64,000 nt of DNA from Hygrocybe punicea (Eukaryota > Basidiomycota > Agaricomycetes > Agaricales > Hygrophoraceae). Where the stretch lies: the NCBI GenBank assembly GCA_963556145.1, contig OY744470.1:2480001-2544000 (forward strand), read 5' to 3'. The notes beneath the pieces are model-generated. The model made no database searches, was not told where the DNA came from, and was given only the letters and a program-made list of their open reading frames with translations. The translations under genes were made by a program, and so were the position numbers. Numbering within the stretch: the stretch's first letter is position 1; each line of letters starts with the position of its first letter. This document shows positions 32,004 to 44,511 of this stretch, piece after piece.

Positions 32004-33702
32004 ATGAACCACCAATCTACGCCGTCTTGGCAAGGCAGCTCCAAATTCAAGGAGCATCTCGCGATAACGGTCCCTCCAGTAAATTACCCCATCGTAAAAT
32101 CCCAATTTTCTCCCGAATCGCCATCAGCCCTATCTCACGTTCCGTCAACGAGCTCACTCACTCACTCACGGAATCATCATAACAATAAGGACGTCGAAGC
32201 TGCGAGCCGAAGTCCTCGCTCTGGCCGATCAGCAATCAAGGACAGACTCACAAAGTTCTTTTTTGACATGCGGATACTTGGGCGCGAGCCAGAGATGGTC
32301 CCCATTCAGCCTCGACCAACGTGGCCTCCTTTGCACATCGAGAAGAGGCGCTGCCCTTGTCACGATGAGAAGAATGGTCACCGGAAGTGGTGGATTGTGG
32401 CGTTGGTTATCGTCCTCTTGTATCTTCTCGCAGACAGCGTCTTCCTCAATGCCAGCCTCGTCGTTCTGTTATCAGATCGGAAACGAAACTCATCGATGAC
32501 CTCGACCACAGCCTTCAATGCCTCGTCTAGTACCCTCTCTGCCGACGCACAGCAGTGCCTATCGCAGTACGAACTCAATGCTCCCACCAACCCTTCGCTG
32601 TACCCCTGTTCCTCTTGTCTCCGGATCTTACAAGCAATCCCATCATCAGTTGCGTTTAACGACACACGGGACGCGCAACAGGTCATGAACGCCATCCAGT
32701 TCTGCGGATTGAGCGCGATCTTCACTGAGACCAACCCGAACGGGCAGAGTAGCTTGAGCGGCGGGGGATGGTTAAATGATATCCTTTTTTGCTCATGGGA
32801 AGGTGTATCGTGTGATGGCTCTGGCCGTGTTTCCTCGCTGTGAGTGTACTGTCATCATTTAAATGACCAATTCTGACAATCCTACTAGAGAGTTGGCTTT
32901 CCCGGGTGTTCCAGTATTATTGCCCAGTGAACTAGGGAGTCTTCAAGGGTTGCAGAGCTTACAGATTATTGGCAACAATGCTATCCCAGGTAATGCTTCG
33001 TCCATTCTGCAGACGTTCCACAAACCTAACCTTCTTATAGCTGGCACACTGCCCGCATCGTTCACGAATCTTACATCACTGTCCTCGCTGCACATCGAGA
33101 CCTCCGCCATCACATCCATCCCGGATGATACCTTCACGTCCATGAATTCCTTCACGACGTTGACACTTGTGCGTAACACACAGATGAACATTAATCTACC
33201 TTCTAGTCTTGGCCAGATGTCTCTGCAGAGTCTGTGAGTATTGTCTCTCTCTGTCACCGCACCAACTCAAACGGGTTACCATTCCAGCATCGTAAACGCA
33301 CAAGCCCTCTCAAATCCCCTCACTGCCCTTGCTTCCAGTTCTTCCCTCCAGTCCTCCCTCAAATTGGTGTAAGTTCCATCAATCACAGTCCATGCCATCG
33401 CAAACTCACTCTGGATCTTCACTAGTGATCTATCGACGACTTCCCTGACAGGACCCATCCCCGCATCCATATCCGGCTTTACCGCCCTCACTGAGCTCCA
33501 CCTTGACTCCAACAGCTTGCAGGGGCCACTCCCTCCGGTGTTCCCTCCTTCGCTCCAGGCACTCACGTTGTCGAACAACACAGGTATAACAGGCAGCGTG
33601 CCCGGTGCCGTCTGCGGGTCGACTGTGCTGAAGACTTGTGACCTGCACGAGACGGGACTCAGTTTTGTGGGTGGTGGGTGTGGTTCATGCCGATTGTCAT
33701 GA
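32004..33702 (+). CDS. Leucine-rich repeat protein with an internal membrane segment
   Basis: Five exons are read: 32004-32839, 32889-32989, 33041-33233, 33288-33369 and 33426-33702, all with GT/AG borders and consistent phase. A Ser-rich cytosolic N-terminus is followed by one hydrophobic helix (WWIVALVIVLLYLLADSVFL, residues about 133-152). Next comes a cysteine-containing region resembling the cap before LRRs (SLYPCSSCLRIL, CSWEGVSCDGSGRV), then about eight LRRs of the LxxLxxLxxxxN type (LGSLQGLQSLQIIGNN, LTELHLDSNSLQGPLP). The C-terminus CGSTVLKTCDL...GGGCGSC is a cysteine pair cap. The layout suggests a type II membrane protein with LRRs outside. Partner unknown. Confidence 0.8.
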
Positions 33703-33936
33703 CAAGGAGAGCGTGACGGACAACGTACGACATTGGACAAATTTTGATGATACTATTTCTATAATTTTTGTAGCGAATATTCGGGAAATCAGGAACCTGT
33801 AGCTTGTTATTCATTTATCATGTAGCCATACTAGTACTCTGCTATAATACTTGTCAAATTCAAGTGAAATTAATAAAGCGATAAGCTACGGTTGATTCAC
33901 ACTGATAATTTGTTTTTCAGCCGTGAACCTCTCCCA

Positions 33937-36379
33937 TTATTCCACATCCCGTTTCTTCCGTTTCTTTACCATGGTTTCCCCCGCCTCATTGCTCGCAACA
34001 GCCCCAGCCCCAACAGATGTGGCAGTCTCATCCTTGCCCTGAGCAAGGGATAGGGCTTTCATCTTCAGACGCTCTTTCTTACCTTTCCGCTTCTTCGCCG
34101 GACGTGGCTCGGCGGTGGCACCCTCACCACCGTCCCGCCGAGAGATCTTTCGCTTCAGCTCTTTGAGTCTGTCGCCGCGCGTGGCATCCCAGCGGTGGTC
34201 CTTGCGATATGGAGCGTACTTCTTGACGCCGATGTACTGATTAAGATCGGCGTCAGTGGCCATGAGTATTTCGGCAGGGGTGAGGGCGAATGATTGCGGT
34301 TGGACGGGCATGTACTTGAAGCGTGTGGGCAGGTCGCCTATCTGGATATCACGATATCCAAAGAATATTCCTTGATCAGCCGCATAATAATAATCGGGAC
34401 AGGTAAGGAGGCCTACGATATCGTTGAACTCAAGCCCGTATACCCCGTCCATGTATTCATTCACTTTCTTCTTCCTCATTTCCTCTGTCCCATCCCACTC
34501 GTCATCGTCTATAGGTTCCACATCGGCATCCATTGCATCAACGTTCACGCCATCCTCCACCTCCTTTTCTTTTTTCTTCTTCATCTTTTTCTTCGCCTTC
34601 TTTGACAATGATTGAGTTTCAATCAGATCGTCGATGTCGATGTCGTCATCCCATTGTGGTTTCTCCTCGTCGAAGCCATGGCCGTCGCCATCGCCATCAC
34701 CATAAAGATCTGCCATTTGTTCATCGTGGATATCAGGGTCCCAATCTCCTTCGAGGTTCAGATCCTGCAAGGCTGTTGAACGACAGTTAGCTCTCCCGAA
34801 GCAGAAAAAATGAAATTACAAGGACCTTTGGTTTGGTCGACATCTTTACCGCCTTCACGACCGATCCGTTCTAGCTTGGCTCTCAGCTCTTTCATTTTCA
34901 GCCCCTTCAGTCGTCTGATTTCTTCCCTCTTCTTCGATAGCTCTTCCTCCTTCCTTATTTTTCTCCTCTCGCGTGCTTCTTTCCGACCAGTGTCTTCCCT
35001 CCGCACCAACGACGGTAAATTTCGAGGGTACGATTTTATCACCGCTGCATCTCTACGCAGGAGGCAATGGTACGCTCCAGACAGAGCAAACAGTCAAAGT
35101 GTGGCACTTACGGTTCTTCGAATCGAAAATTATACGAGCTCTCGAACCTGTCGGCAAGCTCCTCAAACTGGTCGTCTTCCAATTCTTCGTCAACGTTTCC
35201 ATTCTGTAGAGTTGTGTCCAAGTGCTCAGAGTCCAAATTACCGTCGTTTGGTGGATCTTGTTTCTCCTTCTTGTCCTTTCCTTTCAACTCCGTGACTTCT
35301 CTATATGTCGGAACTCTTTGCGCGGAGCGGTCGATCCAACCGCGATTGAGAATGTAACTGTTCGAAATAGTATGGGTTCATTCAAACAAAGAGGAGACAA
35401 ACGAGTAAAAGCGAACTTGAGTAAAAATTCTTGGTCCTCGTCCTGCATACTCTTTCCTTTCTCCTCAGAGTCATTCCGTTTTCTTCGCCCCATTCTCTTC
35501 GATTCCTCGTCCCTCACTTCATCTGTTGCATCTGCTGTCGATTCTTCCACAGTGACGAGGTTCGCAAGATCCCCTCCGACTTCCCTTTCTAGAAACGCAC
35601 GGTATTGTTCTTCTTCTTTCTCTAGCTCGTCCTTGGATTTCTCTCGAAGAACCAGCAGGTCATTTTCGTCGTCGTCCTCCTCTGCTGCGTTGTACCCATC
35701 TCCAACCGCACTGTGAAAAACAGCGATTGTTTCGTCGCGCAGTAGGCGTTGTTCTTCTGCGTGTGTAATTGGTTCTGGAGATGGTGAACGGGAAGTCGGG
35801 TGGAGGGTAGACTCAAGCCTGGCCTGGCGCATCGTCACAGGTTTCGACTCCAAGATGCTTATATCAGGAATCAAGCTCAATAGTTTGATATGTGTATATA
35901 TATACCTTGGTCTTCGACGCCCGAGCCAACTTCACAGACCGAGTTTTTTTCTGCTCCTCTGAAGTCACATAAACCAACAAAAACAGAAGATGGCAAGGTG
36001 GATTCGACGGGTGCTAACCTTCGAAAATATCCATTTCGGTATGGTAAATCGAGGGATCCTTCCTCTTGATCCTAGCGAGCGTCCGCAGAATCGCAGCATC
36101 CACGGCAGGCGTCAATTCGTCCCCATCTTCGTCTTCTGAGCCTGCCTCCTCTGAATCTGTCTCAGAACTCTCGTCTTCCTCTGGATCCGAACCATATTTT
36201 TCTTTGACTGCAATGATAGGGAAGAAGGGTCAGGAAAGGCTGGACAATGGAATGAGTCACGGACGTCTTGCGAGCTCCTCACGCTCTTTCTTGTAAGCAA
36301 AAGCTTTAGCGTAGTGTTCGTTTATCGTGAGGCGGTGAAGCGACTCTGTATCTGACTCGGAGTCAGTTACTAGCAGCAT
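33937..36379 (-). CDS. KRI1: Kri1-type ribosome biogenesis factor
   Basis: Kri1 is a nucleolar protein needed for 40S subunit assembly. The N-terminus MLLVTDSESDTESLHRLTIN with NEHYAKAFAYKKEREEL matches the family. Acidic and Lys-rich segments follow (EEAGSEDEDGDELTPAVDAA, QRLLRDETIAVFHSA, KMKELRAKLERIGREGG). The C-terminal Kri1 domain is clear: YGLEFNDIVG, a DLPTRFKYMPVQPQSFALTP segment, ILMATDADLNQYIGVKKYAP and a basic nuclear-localisation-like tail (KKRKGKKERLKMKA, KKRKKRDVE). I infer five or six introns. The start at 36379 is the first ATG of the conserved N-terminal segment. It converges with the LRR gene, whose stop is only 234 bp away. Confidence 0.88.
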
Positions 36380-37725
36380 AAGTTACCGTAGTACCCGAGC
36401 GTTCAGTGTTTTATGACCGATAGTTCGAAAGTTCGAAACTTGGACCGATACTAGGCGACGTGTTATATTCAAGTTTGCATGAGGAAAACGGGTGAACCTA
36501 ACATACGCTTGGTGGTAGCTATGCTTGCTGATATTGTAGTAAGATAAATTTTTGGAACTAGCTGTAACGACTGGCCTTGAGCTGCAGCTTGTCTAGTCCA
36601 CTCCGTTGATTGCACACTGGCAGTATGGGGTATAGTTAGCTCTCACTGGCCGGGCTGCCCAGGGCCATCAGGAAAACGTGGAGACACAGGGATTTCCAGA
36701 CAGATCTTATCAACAGATAGCTGACTGATATCATGTGATCTAGTGATATATAAGCTTATCACAATTTAGAACTCTGATAACAATATTGTCATACTATTCC
36801 TGTAGCTATCACATTGATATTTTAAGATAAAGTCATGTAATTCTGATAACAATATTGTCACACTATTCCTGTAGCTATCACATTGATATTTTAAGATAAA
36901 GTCATGTAATTCTGATAACAATATTGTCACACTATTCCTGTAGCTATCACATTGATATTTTAAGATAAAGTCATGTAATTCTGATAAGAATATTGTCACA
37001 CTATTCCTGTAGCTATCACACTGATATTCTAAGATCATGTCATGTAATTCTGATGTTAAGATGGTGAATTCTTCTCAGAGGTATTGCAAGACTGGAATCA
37101 TTTTGTATGTGGTGATATATTAAAATCTATGCATGGTCACACTGTTAAGATTTGGCATTCCATTGGCAAGTAACTATCTTTCTTGTACCTGGAGTCTGTA
37201 TAAATATGTACACATATGTTGGCACTATTTGGCTGCACACCTGTGGGTTGAACAAAATACAAAATCTTGTTCATGTCTCAATTTTTCATCCTTACACTTA
37301 TATTAAGCATTCAAACTGGACAATAAGACAATAAGTGAGATAAGATAAACTTTCAAGACCTTGAGATAAGATTAGATAAAATTAATTCTAAGACCTTGAG
37401 ATAACATCAGATAAATTCCAAGAAGATTTAACATGAGACCATTATAAGATAAGTGAATGAGAAAGACAATGGTTAAAAGGCAGAATTTTTTCCCCTCCTA
37501 TTACTCAATAACAGATATTCTAATATCATTGGTTACCAATGAATACCAGAATTAGTGGTCAAGACATTGTTGGCAACTAATGCTACATTGACATCAATAT
37601 GCTTGATGTGATGTATTTTCATCTAGGTAACCATAAATTATCTGAGTTGACCTGGCTGTCATCATAGTGATACTGGATGTTACTTATGATGTATCAGATC
37701 AGGTCTTATAAGACTTTCTCATTTC
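36380..37725. other. AT-rich intergenic stretch with a minisatellite
   Basis: Apart from the 69-bp repeat at 36771-37046, the stretch contains recurring AAGACCTTGAGATAA-type segments near 37,350-37,400 and no supported gene. It may include old transposon sequence. Confidence 0.5.
36771..37046. repeat. 69-bp tandem repeat, four copies
   Basis: The units start at about 36771, 36840, 36909 and 36978 with ATTCTGATAACAATATTGTC and differ by very few bases, the last copy most. The unit length is a multiple of three, so a repetitive ORF appears on the minus strand, but it has no promoter or context of a gene. Confidence 0.92.
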
Positions 37726-40492
37726 ATGTTCAATTTCCTGATGCCGCCGGCGCCCCAGCCTTGGCCTTATAATCACTTCGACCCGCATTCTAACTCAAAC
37801 GAGAATACGGTGGATACTTCGGACTCTCAGGCTGGAAGATTACTGCAACCCGACAACGCTACGTCTCAGGTGCATACCACTTCTCCTGCGAGGCCCAAAC
37901 ACAGCCGCCAGACTAATCAATGCCAGGACCTCGACGAAGCCAATTCTCTGCTTCGTGAGACATCCGCTCAGTGGCACGATGGATTGGAGCGAATAACAAG
38001 GCGTCATCATGATTCCGAACTTGATGTACGTGCATTACCCAAAACTTCGCCGTAGAAGTGCATTACTCCTGAATATCACGATATCCGCTGCAAGCTGGGG
38101 CGACTCAGAAGCATCCGAGCTGATTGAGCTCGCCAATACAGCTCTCGCAAGTTTTAATCCGTCACCTTGGCTTTCAAAGTCTGGATACCGTGGTTATGCT
38201 GTATCGGGAAGTATTTCGTCTTAGCACCAGCGGCTGGCTTTGTTGCGTAGCTTGGCCGAGACGCTCTCTGCCCGCATTCGTCACACAGATAACAGGCAGG
38301 GTCTTCACGAGGCGGGCCGGACGTGCTCCAGATTGTCCGGATTTACTCGATCATCTTTCTGTGAAGTTCACAACAAGATTCGGCAGCTTGCTGACCTACA
38401 GGAAGGATTTTGGCCGTTTTTGGATGCGCTTCAAGTTGTCGATGCTAGTGATGACGATGACATTGAGAATATCGTGGGGACTGATGGTTTCAGGAACCCC
38501 CACGATGCCGAGGAAGCAGGTAATAACGAAGAGGGTAACAGGTTGCTCGGCTTTGCAACTGACCTTCTCCGGACGTTCGCCCAGTCAGGTCATGTTGCAG
38601 TCCTCGAAATAGCAATACTTCTATTTCGCGCGGCCTTGGACGTGTACCCTGTCCTCCATCACAACCGTTTAGCAGCACTCAACAACCTCACCTGTGCGCT
38701 AAAAAAACGATTTCGCCAGTCAGGCCATCGCCAAGACTTGAATGAGGCAATTTCACTATACGAAGACTTCAGGTCTTACCTGCACCCCATCCTGATCATT
38801 TTTGTTTCCTCAACAACCTCGCAGCTGCACTTATTACACGATTTAACCAGTCGGGTCAAGGGGAAGATCTCGACAAGGCAATTTCATCATATCGGGAATT
38901 TCTTGAGTTGCGAACTGCACCCCATCTTGAACGATCCATATCCCTCATAAACCTTGCAACTGCACTTGGACAGCGATCTACCAAATCAGGTCAACACGCG
39001 GACCTGGATGAGGCAATATCATTACACCAGCATGAACTTGAGGTGTTCCCTGCATCCCATCCTCATCGTGCCATGTCCTACAACCTCCTAGCTACACTGA
39101 TCGCACGATTTAACCAGCCGGGTCGGCGATGCATTGGCTCATGATGCTGCAGCTTGTGCTGTTCGGTCACATCGGTATGACATAGCGGTTGAGTTACTTG
39201 AAGCAAGCCGTGCCATTTTATTGTCACAGCACTACAACTTCGGACACCGATGGCTGATCTCCATGATGTGGCGCCAGGCCTCGGGGAAGGAATACGACGT
39301 ATTTCTCTTGTGCTTGAGCAGGGCTCCTTTCGGGATGCGTCACAAAAGTCATTTCACTGGAGCAGGAGGTATCCACTTTCGTCGTTTCGACAGGGGTGGC
39401 AGGTTAATTTTGCAGAGGTGCGACAGTTGAAGGGCTTCCAGGACTCCTTACGCCCAAGCCGACTTTCTACGCTCGAAGGTGTTTCGATCAACGGTCCTGT
39501 TGTTGTCCTCAATACGAGTGAATCTGGTAGTGGTGCATTAATCATTACCACGTCTGGTGTGGAGCACATGGACTTGAGTTCCATACGTAAGTTAGACTCG
39601 TAACATTGATAAGTTTCGAGCTGCAACTGCGTAAACCCTTTTCTCCCAGAAGCGATCTTGTTGAACAGAGGCCCCCAATGCTTTTTCTGAAACCCTACAG
39701 CTGATGCAGCGGCGACATATTGGAAAGGCCTGGTGCACTCTTAATCAGCCTGCGGTGATCTTCTGGCTGGTTTTGGCTGTCCTGCGGGAGCGAGTGGTCA
39801 AGCCGGTCACGCCTGTCATTGTTGCATTAAAATTGGAGAGCACTTCTTACTGCCATGCCTGCACCAACCAACCTTTTCGAGATGATGTTGTAATCCAATG
39901 TCAAACGCTTTCCTTCACCATCCAGGACTTGCAGAAGATCGAGAACCATGTGCCAACAAGTCTGATCAGGTTGGGTATTCCGGGGGCAACTGCTCCTTGT
40001 ATCTCATCTTTCAGGTGTATCCATTACCCACTTTGCATGTCACGGTCAACAGAATGCATGGTCGACAGTGCCCTGATTCTCGAACTATATATGAGATCGT
40101 GCAACAGCCTATGCCAAATGCGTCGTTGGCTGTCCTCTGTTCGTGCGAGACGGCAATGAGTGATGAAAATCTTCCTGACGAGGCGATTCATCTCGGTGCA
40201 ACGATGCTATCTTCTGGTTTCTGTGGAGTGGTTGCAACTATGTGGTGCGTGGACTGGACTGGTCTCAGAAACTGTTCTGATTGTTTCCAGGTCCATTTCC
40301 GATGATGGCCCTAAGGTTGCAGATGTGTTTTACGAACATCTATTTCGAGAGAATTCTTCTACCGTACTAATGTCTCGACCAGATACTACTATTCATGCTG
40401 CCCGAGCAATGCATCTCGCTGTTGCCGAGTTGCGTTCTGAAGGGGCTTCCCTCGTCGGGTTCACTTATTCTTCGTGGAAGGTGATTGATTGA
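37726..40492 (+). pseudogene. TPR-CHAT protein, frameshifted
   Basis: The 5' part encodes tetratricopeptide-like repeats of the type common in mushroom fungi (RLAALNNLTCALKKRFRQSG, DLNEAISLYEDF, DLDEAISLHQHELEVFPASH). A linker follows (RYDIAVELLEASRAILLSQ, LVLEQGSFRDASQ). The 3' part is a CHAT domain, a caspase-like peptidase fold, with the His motif HFACHG near 40,030 and the Cys motif CSCETA near 40,138, then DEAIHLGATMLSSGF and DGPKVADVFYEHLF. Frame changes occur at many points, at least two within 60 bp around 40,040-40,100, too close for introns. The gene therefore looks broken although both catalytic residues survive. Confidence 0.75.
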
Positions 40493-40903
40493 AAGTCAAT
40501 GTTGTACTGGCATTTGGTTTGCCATACGTTTTCCACAAATATCCTACTTTTATCCGCATTTGTCTCTTATTTATTTTGCCATTTCTAGAGTTGATGTTAT
40601 TACAGTAATATTGATCTTTGCTTGACTTCAGAAAAATACTCCGTCACTATTATTCCAGGTTCTTAACCCGGTCTGTTTTCTCAGTCATCCGAGACAGCCG
40701 AACCGAGCCGGACTACATGTTTAATGCGCAGTCGCCTCCTAGAGGCACGTCTCTTAGCATGAGACCTGGGAAAAGACTGAAGACATGCATTAATTAAAGC
40801 CAAGAGCAGTAAGCTATGTATAACTAGTTACGTAACAACAATCAAAGAATGCTCATGCCCCAGGTTAATCCTGCGGGCGGTAGACATCTCATTATAACCT
40901 CCG
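40493..40903. other. Intergenic stretch, nothing recognised
   Basis: Convergent spacer between the CHAT pseudogene and a minus-strand gene. No RNA gene, repeat or ORF stands out. Confidence 0.5.
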
Positions 40904-41946
40904 TCACTCGTTTCTACGGCTTGATGTTCTAGTCCGGCCAGATTGATTACGCGACGAACTTTGTTCCTGGGATTGCAGGAACCGAAGAGTCGGAACGCGT
41001 TTCCGCGGAGGCAAAATTCTTCTAGAAACTGGCGGCGGCGGATACATGGATTGTACGGGGGCTGCAGTGGGAAAGGCCATTGGAACGTGTTGCGGTCGAG
41101 ATCGACTTGAGGAAGCATGAGAGGAGGCGGGTGGGGATGAAATCCTCGAAGGCACATTTGCAGCATGGTCAGCGTAGTAGGCAGAGCCGCTGGGGGGATC
41201 GGGGATGGGCTCATACGCCGTGCTTGGACCACCTGGATTCAAGACCGCCCTGAATGCATTCAGATGAAGGGAGGGTGTGCGAAAGCCTAAGATTCAAACT
41301 CACATGACTTCATCACGTTTCCGATCCCAGAGAGACGGATCAACGTGGATCAACGGGTACGCGTCCACATGCGACTGAGGTTGTTGCCAGATCAGAGTTT
41401 CCTGCGGAGATATACAAGTTCGACTAGAAAGACGAATGATGACGTTGAATGGTAGATGACTATGCAAGGCTGTTCTCACATCTTCCTATTAGGCGCCAGT
41501 GTGGTAGGGTGGTTCTGGTCAGGGCTGTAGTATGTCAAAGGCGGCTCGGTAGTGGGAAACGGTGGTGACATATAAGGCTGTTGGCTTGGTCTCTGCTCCC
41601 AAAAACCTTCCTGGCGCGGCTGGGGCTCCGCAATTTCGTCTCGAGGGAAAAGATTATGATGGATAATGGGGGAGTCCAATATGTAGTCAGATGACGGGTT
41701 GTCAATATGAGAGTAGCCATCCGGAGTAAAGAGTGTGTCGAAGAAGTCGTCCTTGGAAGGGGTGTTAATACTCTTGCCTGCAAGAGATCTGGTGTATTGC
41801 TCAGAAGGCTGTTCGCCTCGGCTACCGGCAGAATGGCTGAGTTACAAGGTGATGAAGCCAGAGCGGATTACTGACCTCTCGGAGTCACTGTCGTCGTCGA
41901 AAAAACTTTCCCACGTAGTGGGAGACACACGATCAGCGTAAGCCAT
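40904..41946 (-). CDS. Hypothetical protein, proline/serine-rich
   Basis: Exon 1 starts at the ATG 41946 (MAYADRVSPTTWESFFDDDS) and is spliced (GTCAGT...CTCAG) to a second exon with GEQPSEQYTRSLAG, DDFFDTLFTPDGYSHIDN and PPFPTTEPPLTYYSP. A further exon has ETLIWQQPQSHVDAYPLIH and WDRKRDEVM. The last exon begins NPGGPSTAYEPIPDPP and ends in an Arg-rich tail (SGRTRTSSRRNE). The composition suggests a mostly disordered protein of about 270 residues. No domain is recognised. Confidence 0.6.
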
Positions 41947-42671
41947 GGGTGGAAATGGTAAAGAGTGGAGGAACGGGGAAAAGATATGAAGAACTTGAAT
42001 TACGAACGAGGGTGCTTATGACCTTTTTGACGATGTGGCTATCACCAATTGGTCTCCGCCGAAGGCCTATGCAAATCGCATTCCCAGAATGTGGCATGAC
42101 GCCGCTGTGGATATCACAATGAGGGGTCTTCCAAGAATAGTGAAGATCTCCTTTATGTGATGGCCACAATCTGAACGGGCTAACGTCGGTGTAAACGTTC
42201 TACATAGTAGCCAGATTAACAAGGAAGCAGACAGAAGGAGATGATGAATCACATACACTGGGCACTACCGCACGGGGAAACTTAGAAGTCGGACGTTCAG
42301 AAACCTGCAATTTGTGTCCAGGCCAGCCGCTTGTGTACAATGCTTGCACATTGTAAGTCTTATATTTATGGCTCGTGGTCACGTATGGCTCGTGGTCACG
42401 TTAAGGGCACTTTGTATCACGTGTTTGGTCTACCATTGCCGCTTTCACCCGTACCCATGCAGTCCTTCGTGTTTCGTGCAAGACTTCTTACGTTGCAACT
42501 GCCCAAACACACCTATAGAAATGCTCGCCATCCTGTTCAAATAACAATGTTGACTCCAAGACGTTTCAAGTCTGATAAGGTGAGCAACGGACCTTCCCCC
42601 AGATATCTGCTCCTTCAGAGTGATTTCAGTCGCTCTCCAGTTGGAAAATAATCCCCACTGGATATGGTGGA
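41947..42671. other. Intergenic stretch
   Basis: Several short frames on both strands overlap each other and show no domain. A 17-bp direct repeat TATGGCTCGTGGTCACG occurs twice near 42,367-42,400. It probably contains the promoter and 5' exon of the small gene at 42672. Confidence 0.4.
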
Positions 42672-42896
42672 ATGGAACCGGCATTCCTCAATCGTGCGAC
42701 GGGAGAATCTAGCTACAACCCTCCCGCAGAGCTTACAGCGGAAGACATATCAAAGCTTCCTGGTGCAAGGCGATACATAGGCTCAGTTACAGACATTCAG
42801 GAGTTGATCGACGAAAGCAAGGAATGCAACCTGGACATGGACTCCTCAGAAATTCCAGGCGAATGGCTGGTCGATCGCGAAGAAAAGAAAATATGA
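42672..42896 (+). CDS. Small hypothetical protein
   Basis: The 74-residue frame MEPAFLNRATGESSYNPP... reads well and ends in a charged tail. The phrase FLNRATGESSYNPP resembles the second half of a WW-like motif, and the frame stays open upstream to 42,641 (WKIIPTGYGG), so the true start may lie in an earlier exon. No function is assigned. Confidence 0.4.
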   Translation: MEPAFLNRATGESSYNPPAELTAEDISKLPGARRYIGSVTDIQELIDESKECNLDMDSSEIPGEWLVDREEKKI

Positions 42897-43414
42897 CGTT
42901 TACTTTATTTTGGGTGCGCTGATCATCGGTTGACATTGCCTAAGATCTTTCTTGACGAGTGTTGTAAAGGATATCGCGAATGTTCCGCTGTATACAGGGG
43001 GGAACGGAAGCGCAGTCCAAGCTGTATCTAATCCATGAATTGTGTATCTTATTTCGACTACCTCTGTTGGCTATGCATTACGGTCCGCTGGTTTCCAGAA
43101 TCTAATCATAATCTGACCCAAGATTTTGTGGTCAAAATGGGCGTGCTTTGTGAAATGTTTACAGTTTCGTTCGTCAATAACGTCCCTCGATTTTCGAGGG
43201 AATGCGCTTCGATGTTGTGATGGATGCCATAGATGAGGGCAATTTATTAAGAAGTGAAGCGCGTAGTCCTTGTTCTCTGTGGGGTCGTCATTTGCACTCA
43301 CCCTGACTGTCGACCAGTACAGTCTACCGGACGATACAAGTCAAGAAAAAAACATTTATAACACAAAATACGTAAGATAACAACCATCACCCATAGGGGG
43401 AAGCTGCTGTGCTA
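42897..43414. other. Intergenic stretch, nothing recognised
   Basis: Short frames on both strands have no motif or splice support. It separates the small gene from a convergent minus-strand gene. Confidence 0.45.
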
Positions 43415-44269
43415 CTAGTTTATGCCCAGATCCAACTCACGAGTCAACAACGGTACGTCGGCCGTTGAGCTTTTGGAGGAGAGCGCGTGGTGCCCGAGTA
43501 CCCTACAAAAATGCCAGAAAGTCAACAGGGTGAGGGAGAGAAGAAAGGGGAATCGTACAGCCGCAGAGGCCATATTTCCGCCCATGTCAACCTCAGTCAC
43601 GCTACGGGCGTGCTGGAGATTGGGATTTCCGGTGCTATTGCCTTTATGGTGTTTGTGTTTGGGTTTGGGTTTCTGGCCGTCGGCGCCAGCCTGCTTTACG
43701 ACTACGCAGTTCCCGAAATCACTTGTGGTAGTAAAAGAGGCCAAACACAAGTTCTTCGCCTTGCCGCCTGTGCATTTTGTGCCAGGGGGGAGAACAGCGA
43801 CGATCCCCTCGCTGCCGACTGAGTTAGGGTTCTAACAGATGTTGAGTAGAAAATAGAGGGGAATGAGAGAGAGACGCACGGGATTGCCGTTATGCGAGAT
43901 AGTTCCAGCGGTAAAGTTCTTGCCTGTCCCGGCGGCATCGACGACCAGGGATACCTCGCGTGAGCCATCCTGCCCGCTGGAAGTGGTTGGGTAAAAGTTA
44001 GCGGGTAGAGCGTTCAAGCCAGACATACCCGTTGAAACTGATAACGGTGACGTTGAATGTACCATCTGCCGCTGCTTGGACAGCAGTCGACGAGTCAATT
44101 GTCTTCGCAATGTCAACTGGGCCGCATGGAGAGGCCTTGGAGGGTCTTTGAACGTCATTTCGAGTAGGTTGACCGGACACACCGAGCATCGGTGTGATTG
44201 CAGCGTGAGCGCTGGCCTGCAGAGACAAGGCCAAGATCAGGGTGGACACCACGATGGTTCTGAACATTG
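43415..44269 (-). CDS. Secreted or surface protein of a fungal-specific family
   Basis: A signal peptide (MFRTIVVSTLILALSLQASA) starts at 44269. It is followed by HAAITPMLGVSGQPTRNDV, RPSKASPCGPVDIAKTID, GTFNVTVISFNGGQDGSR, SLVVDAAGTGKNFTAGT and, after a second intron ending in GTTAG, VGSEGIVAVLPPGTKC and FGNCVVVKQ. I recognise this as a secreted protein type found in several mushroom genomes, without a proven function. Two introns are read with matching phases. The C-terminal extension is unusual: a His/Lys-rich linker, then a hydrophobic stretch FPFLLSLTLLTFWHF and a polar tail. It could anchor the protein, or the real gene may end by an unseen splice. Confidence 0.65.
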
Positions 44270-44391
44270 TGCTGGATGTTGAATGAGTGGATAAGAAGTG
44301 AGTGCTAGAAGAGGAACCGGTCCTCGAGTGAAATTTTGAGAGAAAAGGAATGCGGGTTGAGCTGGGAGCCCGACGAGGACATCTGAAGGCC

Positions 44392-44460
44392 TTTATACGA
44401 ATGCACAATGGTGATCTAATAATAGATTATTGTGCGATCACGCATTTCGTGATCACGTGT
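44392..44460 (-). promoter_or_regulatory. Promoter region of the secreted-protein gene: TATA box, palindromes, CACGTG
   Basis: On the minus strand TATAAAG at 44398-44392 lies about 120 bp before the start. Upstream are an inverted repeat GCACAAT...ATTGTGC (44403-44435), a second one GATCACG...CGTGATC (44436-44454) and an overlapping CACGTG (44454-44459), an E-box-type site for bHLH factors. The palindromes are visible; their use is inferred. Confidence 0.5.
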
Positions 44461-44511
44461 CCGAAAGAGAGGACACGGGACGGGACACTATAACCCTTGT
44501 TTATAACTTAG

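Noticed and set aside
36766..37038. Repetitive minus-strand ORF of 23-residue units
   Set aside because: A by-product of the 69-bp minisatellite, whose unit is a multiple of three.
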